Positions 59,701 through 64,000 of a stretch of 64,000 nt of DNA are shown here, one piece after another. Within the stretch, counting starts at the first letter, position 1. Each line of letters starts with the position of its first letter. The notes under the pieces are model-generated. The model was not told the DNA's origin. It worked only from the letters and a program-made list of their open reading frames with translations, and searched no databases. The DNA comes from Endomychus coccineus (taxonomy: Eukaryota; Arthropoda; Insecta; Coleoptera; Endomychidae): assembly GCA_958510875.1 (NCBI GenBank), contig OY294070.1, forward strand, positions 5,332,001 through 5,396,000. The letters are read 5' to 3'. The position numbers were made by a program, and so were the translations under genes.

Positions 59701-62380
59701 GAAATTGCCATCAACGTTCTTTAATATAAAGTGATATTTAACAAAGTATAATTTTTTGTTTTTATCTGTAAAACAATGAATATTACTTCTCTGTCTTACA
59801 CATTACAGGTTGTCTCATGACGAACGCCCGCGACCAATACCTCATGGACAATAATTGAAAATTTGGTTATTTATTACAGTTGATATGTTGATAAGTACTC
59901 TTGAGCGATAATATTTTCAAGAATCTGGCACATCCGGTTATGTCGGAAGTGAACATTAATTCGCTATTTAAATAATATTAAACAATAATTTTTATCTAAT
60001 AAGGAAAATATAAAACTCGATTACAATGAATAGATAAATAAAAATTTCATAAATATTTCAAAGGGTTTCTGTCTAATGTTTTTTTTATTCCAATTTCCAT
60101 CTTGAATTTTTTTCCCAACAAAAAAAACTAATTTCTTATAAAATTAAAACAAATAAAAAAATTCCTTTCAAATATTTAAAGAATAAATTAATTCCCTACA
60201 AACTAATAACTTAACCCAAATATTTTAACAATAAATAATTAATTCATTCTTCTTATGTATTTAATTAAAAAATTAAAATTAATAATAATTCCCTAGAAAT
60301 TATTTCAAAATTTAATTCTTAATTATAAATACAAATGAATTTATCATATTTAAAAACCATAAAAATTTAATAAAATTGCTTATAAAAAAATTTAAATCAA
60401 AAATTACAAAAAAAAACCTTAAAAATTTCATCCAAAAAAACGATAAAGATTAAAAATGTAGTACTTTAATAAATTTTATTTCAAACAGGACTGTATATTA
60501 TTATATTTTTGAATTGTGCGAAAAATTCGAGGTATATTTAATGGGTATTCTACACCTAGCTCCAACCGTTTTCGAGACATTAGCATATTTATGTTAAAAA
60601 TTACAGATGCAGACCTCAACATTATTCAATTTCCTATTTCATAAAGCACTTTTGGCATTCCATAGTGGTAGCCTGAACTAGCGAGAAGCACTCAAAATGT
60701 TTATTGGTGGGGGGTTTGTAATCTAGAATAAATTGTTTTTTATAGATGACATAGGACTGTACCTTATGTACGATACATATCTCCAAAAATGAATGAAAAA
60801 TCGAAGATAATAATACAATAGATTTCAATGTTCAATATTCATTGCGCACTGCTAACAGTTTTAAAGATTCTCGTCTTTCCATTAGGTTTATCAACTAAAG
60901 CGCAGAAATTCTTAAACTAAGCACTAAAAGCGTCATTATCGCATTAATTTCAATTAATTTGTTCAGTACAATCAGTTGAAATTTCGCGCTTTAATGTGAA
61001 TCAGTTTTCAAACATCTTCTGATAATGGTCGTGAGACCGAAACGTAGTAAAGACGAAAATATAATAGATATGAGTGTTAATGTGACCTATATCCCAAGAA
61101 TTTACATATAATTCATACCTGGGTCTAGAATCATTATTATAAAACTTATTTCTGTATGTTTTCAATTGAAAAAATATATAATCGAATATATTTTCCAGAA
61201 AAACTTACAAATGGTTAAAAAAGAAGTCGGTAATTCGGAAACACGAATACGGAAAAATATCAAACCACTATGTACGAATTCAAACACCAGTTCAGTAGAC
61301 ATTGCTTCTACGACAACGAAAAAAGTCGCGAAAATAGGCGACAGAAGAAAAACGATCGAAACGAACAATTGGGAACCAAAAACGTCAGAGAAAATTGTAA
61401 AACGGAAAGTTTCGTTCGACGAAAACGTGAAAATATACGGCCCGCCGACGAATATCGTTAAATTAGCCGATAACAAGCCTTACCTCGACCATTTCTGTGA
61501 TACAAGCAAGCCGTCACACGCTTCAAAAAAAGGAATATCCTTATTTCCCAAGTCCATCATACATCAAACCTTCGATGTGAAGAACTTGGAAGGTCACGCC
61601 TTGGCTAGGAAACTGGTCAATATGAAGAAAGCTCAAAACGTCAGTAAATCGATTCTGGATAGAAGAAGCAGTTGGGAAGATTCCAATTCGCCGACATGTT
61701 CCTCTATAACAGACGCTTTCGCTGAGAATTTCCTAGATAGACGTAGCAATTCCAGTGGCCTTAACTCAAGAAGTACAAAACCAAAATGTATCATAGACAT
61801 AAACGACTTCGATACGAGTCTCATAGACAGCGAACTGAGCAGTTCAATGAGTTCCGCGACGGACGACTGCCTGCAAAGCTACAAACATAAAGTCGATACC
61901 AAACTGAAATCTCTGAACATCAATATACCAACCGTTCCGAAAACGTCGACCGGCCCACAGAAACGTCAGTTTCACATCAGCATCGACGACAATCGACTGA
62001 TGCGTCGATTTCTGGCGCGGGAGCAGCTTGCTCCCGAAGAAATCAAACGCATCACGAGAATAATCGATTTCAAGAAGAAATTCTTGAACGAAACGCAAAA
62101 ACCGGATTGTCATACGGACAAAACGAAAAGGTTGGATCGGTCGCGACGGAGGAAGAAACGTTTCCGGAACTTGTACACCGGAGGAAGTCCGGATTCGACC
62201 GAGAGCGAGCTGCTCGAGACTGCCGGTGATTATTCTGTGTATCAAAGCAGTCCGAGTTGTTCTCAAGCCGGTGTGCCTAAACTCATTTTCAAACGGAAAA
62301 CCGAACTCATGCAGCCGTTCGTCAGGCTCGAACGATGCTCCAAAATCGAATCTATGGCTAAGAAACTAAAACATAAGTGA
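41707..62380 (+). CDS. Very large, mostly disordered, probably nuclear protein (2692 aa), uncharacterised
   Basis: Exons: 41707-41778, 47737-47933, 50017-50263, 50974-51224, 52025-57711, 57793-58235, 61199-62380. All have GT/AG borders and matching phases. One exon of 5.7 kb is open throughout. Residues 1-420 are rich in Tyr, Gln, His, Asn and Pro and low in complexity. Residues about 750-1960 are Glu/Ser/Asp-rich, with a 22-residue tandem repeat at 1766-1840. Residues about 1968-2150 and the C-terminus are Lys/Arg-rich with several NLS-like clusters (e.g. KRSKR, NNRKRK). Better-ordered islands: around 434-478 (VFVINASDIPQYLENGVPL onward), 1652-1688 (ENTVLLHIAGEFVEVNVN onward), LSIQEYNNRKRK (2223-2234) and RKVSF (2368-2372). 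There is no transmembrane segment and no enzyme domain I recognise. Composition suggests a nuclear scaffold or transcription/chromatin factor; this is inference. The ATG at 41707 is the first in-frame ATG after the acceptor at 41700; upstream exons are probably untranslated. Confidence 0.85.
42190..42390 (+). mobile_element. Family A Penelope terminal repeat
   Basis: It runs from GGGGACGTGGGCATTTTT through the hammerhead to GTGACCTATTT, the same block seen at 2330-2540 and 7975-8165. No coding sequence is attached. It lies in gene 2's first coding-region intron. Confidence 0.6.
42292..42335 (+). ncRNA. Hammerhead ribozyme, family A, complete core
   Basis: CGTTTT (42292-42297) pairs with AAGACG (42330-42335) with one G-U wobble. 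CTGATGA, T, stem II GGTT/GACT with two wobbles and loop GTGA, GAAA (42318-42321), CGTACG, TA. All core bases and the cleavage dinucleotide are intact; the stems are weaker than in the 27073-27116 copy. Confidence 0.65.
43195..43400. repeat. Interspersed repeat also found at 50.7 and 58.8 kb
   Basis: The section TTCAATATATTCAAT ... CGCGCATTAGTAAAATAAT ... TTTGCGCCATTAAA ... CACAGATGTCAGT matches 50698-50932 closely and 58840-58990 and 59455-59500 in part. It adjoins the family B Penelope repeat. Confidence 0.6.
43477..43510 (-). ncRNA. Family B hammerhead motif with collapsed stem II
   Basis: Read on minus: TACT, CTGATGA, T, GGTACCC, GAAA, GGTCC, TC, GGTA. The stem II hairpin seen in the partner copy has shrunk to GGTACC with no loop. 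Inactive as it stands. Confidence 0.5.
43686..43727 (+). ncRNA. Hammerhead ribozyme, family B, complete core
   Basis: Stem I TACT/AGTA (43686-43689 and 43724-43727); CTGATGA (43690-43696); extra T; stem II GGCTAC/GTAGCC with a UUG loop (43698-43712), six perfect pairs; GAAA (43713-43716); GGTCC (nearly self-complementary, stem III); TC before the predicted cleavage after 43723. All core bases are present. Confidence 0.7.
44520..44770. repeat. Third copy of the 1.3-1.8 kb interspersed repeat
   Basis: CCATCCCTTAGGTAAATACA and the following ACTTTCAACATTATTATTG and GCCACAACCTTCTGAT closely match 1440-1530. Family unknown. Confidence 0.55.
45750..45990. mobile_element. Family C terminal repeats, inverted pair
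   Basis: Minus-oriented copy 45755-45856 and plus-oriented partial copy 45893-45975 share ACTGTCTAGAAC / CTGCTGTCTAGAAC and TTAGTTTGTGATRTTACT, arranged head to head. Both hold hammerhead parts: the minus copy has GATGA, a GCTCT/AGAGC stem, GAAA and CAACTGTC but lacks the leading CT of CTGATGA; the plus copy keeps only the right half. Confidence 0.5.
46000..47736. other. Intronic, no clear feature
   Basis: Part of the intron between gene 2 exons 1 and 2. AT-rich, with several short open frames lacking any domain. Nothing supportable. Confidence 0.4.
48300..49640 (-). pseudogene. Penelope-like element: reverse transcriptase and GIY-YIG, decayed
   Basis: On minus, in order: LKIHNSSVPLRPIVSTIGS and YELSRYLSSIIKPLVGNAN (49504-49380), FDGKFYEQSSGAAMGFPLSP (about 49210-49150), RYDDDTFVIWQHGRENLVPF (about 49100-49030), HLNDSLPFLDV, then a degraded C-terminal region with VYIGETGR-like and ARLPCARSTVLKAKTG segments down to 48330. 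These are Penelope RT motifs, including the catalytic DD. Stops and frameshifts break it. It lies within gene 2's intron 47934-50016, antisense. Part of its 3' tail is repeated at 47960-48000. Confidence 0.75.
50470..50695 (-). mobile_element. Family A Penelope 3' region fragment
   Basis: CATTCTACCTAAAATATA through TCATGTAAGAATTTGCAAGG matches 23870-23945 and the reverse complement of 2030-2100. No hammerhead or coding part remains. Confidence 0.55.
50698..50932. repeat. Interspersed repeat, same family as 43195-43400
   Basis: Shares TTCAATATATTCAATTAATA, CGCGCATTAGTAAAATAATCG and CACAGATGTCGGTAACAATC with the other copies. It ends about 40 bp before the acceptor of the exon starting at 50974. 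Confidence 0.6.
51225..52024. other. Gene 2 intron 4, no feature
   Basis: 800-bp intron. Two similar sections (around 51330-51420 and 51470-51560) both contain TCCGAGTAA/CCCGAGTAATTATTTTC-like and AATGCATT-like segments, so an old internal duplication is possible. No coding sequence. Confidence 0.4.
56553..56816 (+). repeat. 66-bp coding tandem repeat in gene 2
   Basis: Units start at 56553, 56619, 56685 and 56751, each 66 bp (22 codons), the last partial. Protein units share an (S/F)E(H/Q) start, a central P-x-x-V-L-D/E-like core and an acidic end (e.g. PDRVLEDVNE, PEPVLDVELDE, LEHILDKNVET). Diverged at the DNA level but in register, so it arose by old tandem duplication within the acidic region. 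Confidence 0.65.
58548..59774. mobile_element. Foldback (long inverted repeat) element, about 1.2 kb
   Basis: The left arm from TTTTTACAGATAAAAAC (58548) through ATCAAAACATACAATG, TTGTGTTGAGATAGTAAACG and GGCGCAAATCGAT (about 58880) is mirrored by the right arm ending GTTTTTATCTGTAAAAC (59774). The right arm contains CATTGTATGTTTTGAT, CGTTTACTATCTCAACACAA and ATCGATTTGCGCC. Arms are about 300 bp and imperfect. The inner part is shared with the repeats at 43195 and 50698. No transposase. Confidence 0.65.
61013..61055 (+). ncRNA. Hammerhead ribozyme motif, family A, mutated core
   Basis: CATCTT, CTGATAA (core G changed to A), T, GGTC/GACC with loop GTGA, GAAA, CGTAG (one base lost from CGTACG), TA, AAGACG. 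Expected inactive. Lies 140 bp before the last exon of gene 2. Confidence 0.55.
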
Positions 62381-64000
62381 TAAAGGGACCAAAGTGATGT
62401 AAAATGTTGTGAGTGGTCTATGTTTTTATGCAAGGTTAGTTAATTTATTTCCTGATTTGTACGGCCAATATAACATTCATCGCGATTTATCTTCGTTGTT
62501 ACCAAATTTAGACATAATTTTAACTGTTTGTAATTTTATAGGACATTTGATCTCGTATACTTCCTGGAGCAATAGAATTTTCGAATTATTCCATAATTAT
62601 AAATTACGGATACTTTTCAAAAGATTTTTCTTCCATGATTTAATTTTTTTTTGAGCTGATTTAGTATAACCTATAAAAATTTTACAAAATTATAGATAAA
62701 AATTGTAAAAGATGCAACATATTAGTGCCTTATTCAATTAAAAATATTAACTATTTCAAAATTAATTTTCATCTAGTAATTTTGAGTGATATTAAAGTAG
62801 TTTATTTTCTTTTTTATTGGCATCATCAAAAGACATTAATTAATCTCATCTTGAGGAATATTTTGATTAGATAAATTCTTTTGTAGATTATTTTCAAAAT
62901 AAATATTTAATATTCATTTAACTAGTTAATATATTGAGCTTTTTTAGTGTTCCCAATATATTTTTCTTTTATTTAAAATTATTTAAGAAGAATTGATGAA
63001 TATTTATGTTTTATATTCAGAATTTTTTTTGCGTAGGTACTTTATTTGATGCTGGTTATTTGACAATGTTAGATATCAATTTAATATCCGCGGACTTTTA
63101 AATTAATCGTAAAAAATATTCAAGAGGATAATTAATGCAAAATCATATATTCCAAGTGACAAATGATTATTTGATACAAAACCAAATTTTAAAAAAATTG
63201 AGTGGTAATTATGATATATTTTTTATAAGAATTTTATTATTCACTGTTCTCAAAATTTTCAATCCAGAAATTTCCCTTATCATTTCAAATTACTAATTAA
63301 GGATTAATAGAAATAATTCGAATATTCCCAAATATTTCTGATTATTGATTATTTTCGAATAAATTTTTTCGAGCATTCCATTTTATTGACCATGCTGAGA
63401 AAACTTTAACATTTCAGAAAAAATATTAAATTGTACAAAAAATTATATTTCTACTGCTTGTAGAACGGTTTTTTTTCCCAGTGTTATAATTATTTAATTA
63501 TTTTCATTATTTAATATTTTTTAACATCGCGCTATTTTTTTTCGGAAGAAAAACATTTATTTTAGTTTTGCACTCCCATCATTAAATTTAATTTTCTTTA
63601 CTCAAATATGGTTGGACAAGGTATTTATTTGTTTTGATAATCAAAGTGGCAATTTTTTATAAATTTGTAAATATTCATTTTCTCGATGAAATAATTTCAC
63701 TGGGTCATTTTTTAGAATCATATTCTGTTGGGTTTTTTTTTAAGATTATTCCTCTTTCGTGATTATGCATGTATGGCACTTCGGCAATAAAAACCATATT
63801 CCTTTAGTTTCATTTATTAAGCGTGCAATAAATAATTTAAGCTCTAAAATAAATTTACTTAATTTATTGAAAGAGATATTTACAAGGCAACGCGTAATTA
63901 TTCATAAAATTCAAATTAAATTGAAATTTATTTAAAAAATATATGAATGTATATTGGCCACATTTAAAGTTGTTGTAAATATGCATTTTTATCAAAATAG
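62381..64000 (+). other. 3' UTR and downstream AT-rich sequence
   Basis: No coding sequence or recognisable repeat was seen. The stretch is strongly AT-rich with many T and A runs and several AATAAA hexamers, as expected for a 3' UTR followed by intergenic DNA. Confidence 0.5.
62898..62903 (+). terminator. Candidate poly(A) signal of the large gene
   Basis: AATAAA about 520 bp beyond the stop at 62380, in very AT-rich sequence. Other hexamers exist further on (e.g. 63786-63791), so the true end is uncertain. Confidence 0.3.

Larger units (their letters stand above)
58236..61198. other. Gene 2 last intron
   Basis: 3-kb intron carrying a foldback element (about 58548-59774), a very AT-rich stretch (60000-60500) and a family A Penelope terminal repeat (60960-61130). 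No coding sequence. Confidence 0.6.

Overview
This window looks like nuclear DNA of an AT-rich insect. A beetle is my guess, but the sequence does not prove it. Both protein-coding genes I can assemble lie on the + strand, have GT-AG introns, and carry large introns packed with decayed transposable elements. No bacterial-style operons, tRNA or rRNA genes were seen.

Gene 1 (250-15497, 11 coding exons, 568 codons plus stop) is a complete concentrative nucleoside transporter of the SLC28/CNT family. All introns join in frame, and the substrate-contact motifs of the family are present. Gene 2 (41707-62380, 7 coding exons, 2692 codons plus stop) encodes a very large, mostly disordered, probably nuclear protein that I cannot name. 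It has a Tyr/Gln/His/Pro-rich N-terminus, an acidic Glu/Ser-rich middle and a Lys-rich C-terminus, with short conserved-looking islands and a strong match to the PP1-docking RVxF motif. Its 5' end is uncertain. A CpG-rich block with a donor site at 22430-22659 could be its promoter and untranslated first exon.

The rest is repeats. The dominant group is Penelope-like elements (PLEs). Remnants with reverse transcriptase and/or GIY-YIG nuclease coding lie at about 20.2-20.7, 23.5-24.6, 25.9-26.8 and 48.3-49.6 kb, with many terminal-repeat fragments elsewhere. These terminal repeats carry hammerhead ribozyme motifs of three distinct sequence families, in at least ten recognisable copies. Four copies (27073-27116 minus, 42292-42335 plus, 43686-43727 plus, 5805-5851 plus) keep a complete core. 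Also present are 5'-truncated LINEs (Jockey-like, R1/I-like with RNase H, and others), a mariner-type element with about 600-bp inverted arms that include its own transposase start, a second internally deleted mariner, hAT-type non-autonomous elements (one with an 8-bp target duplication), a TA-flanked 904-bp inverted-repeat element, a possible LTR-element fragment, and a 31-bp minisatellite with a 430-bp higher-order period.

Layout: 0.25-15.7 kb gene 1 with TE-filled introns; 15.7-22.4 kb intergenic LINE/PLE debris; 22.4-41.7 kb promoter candidate followed by a TE-rich stretch that may be gene 2's first intron; 41.7-62.4 kb gene 2; 62.4-64 kb AT-rich 3' UTR and downstream sequence. I see no functional link between the two genes beyond adjacency.
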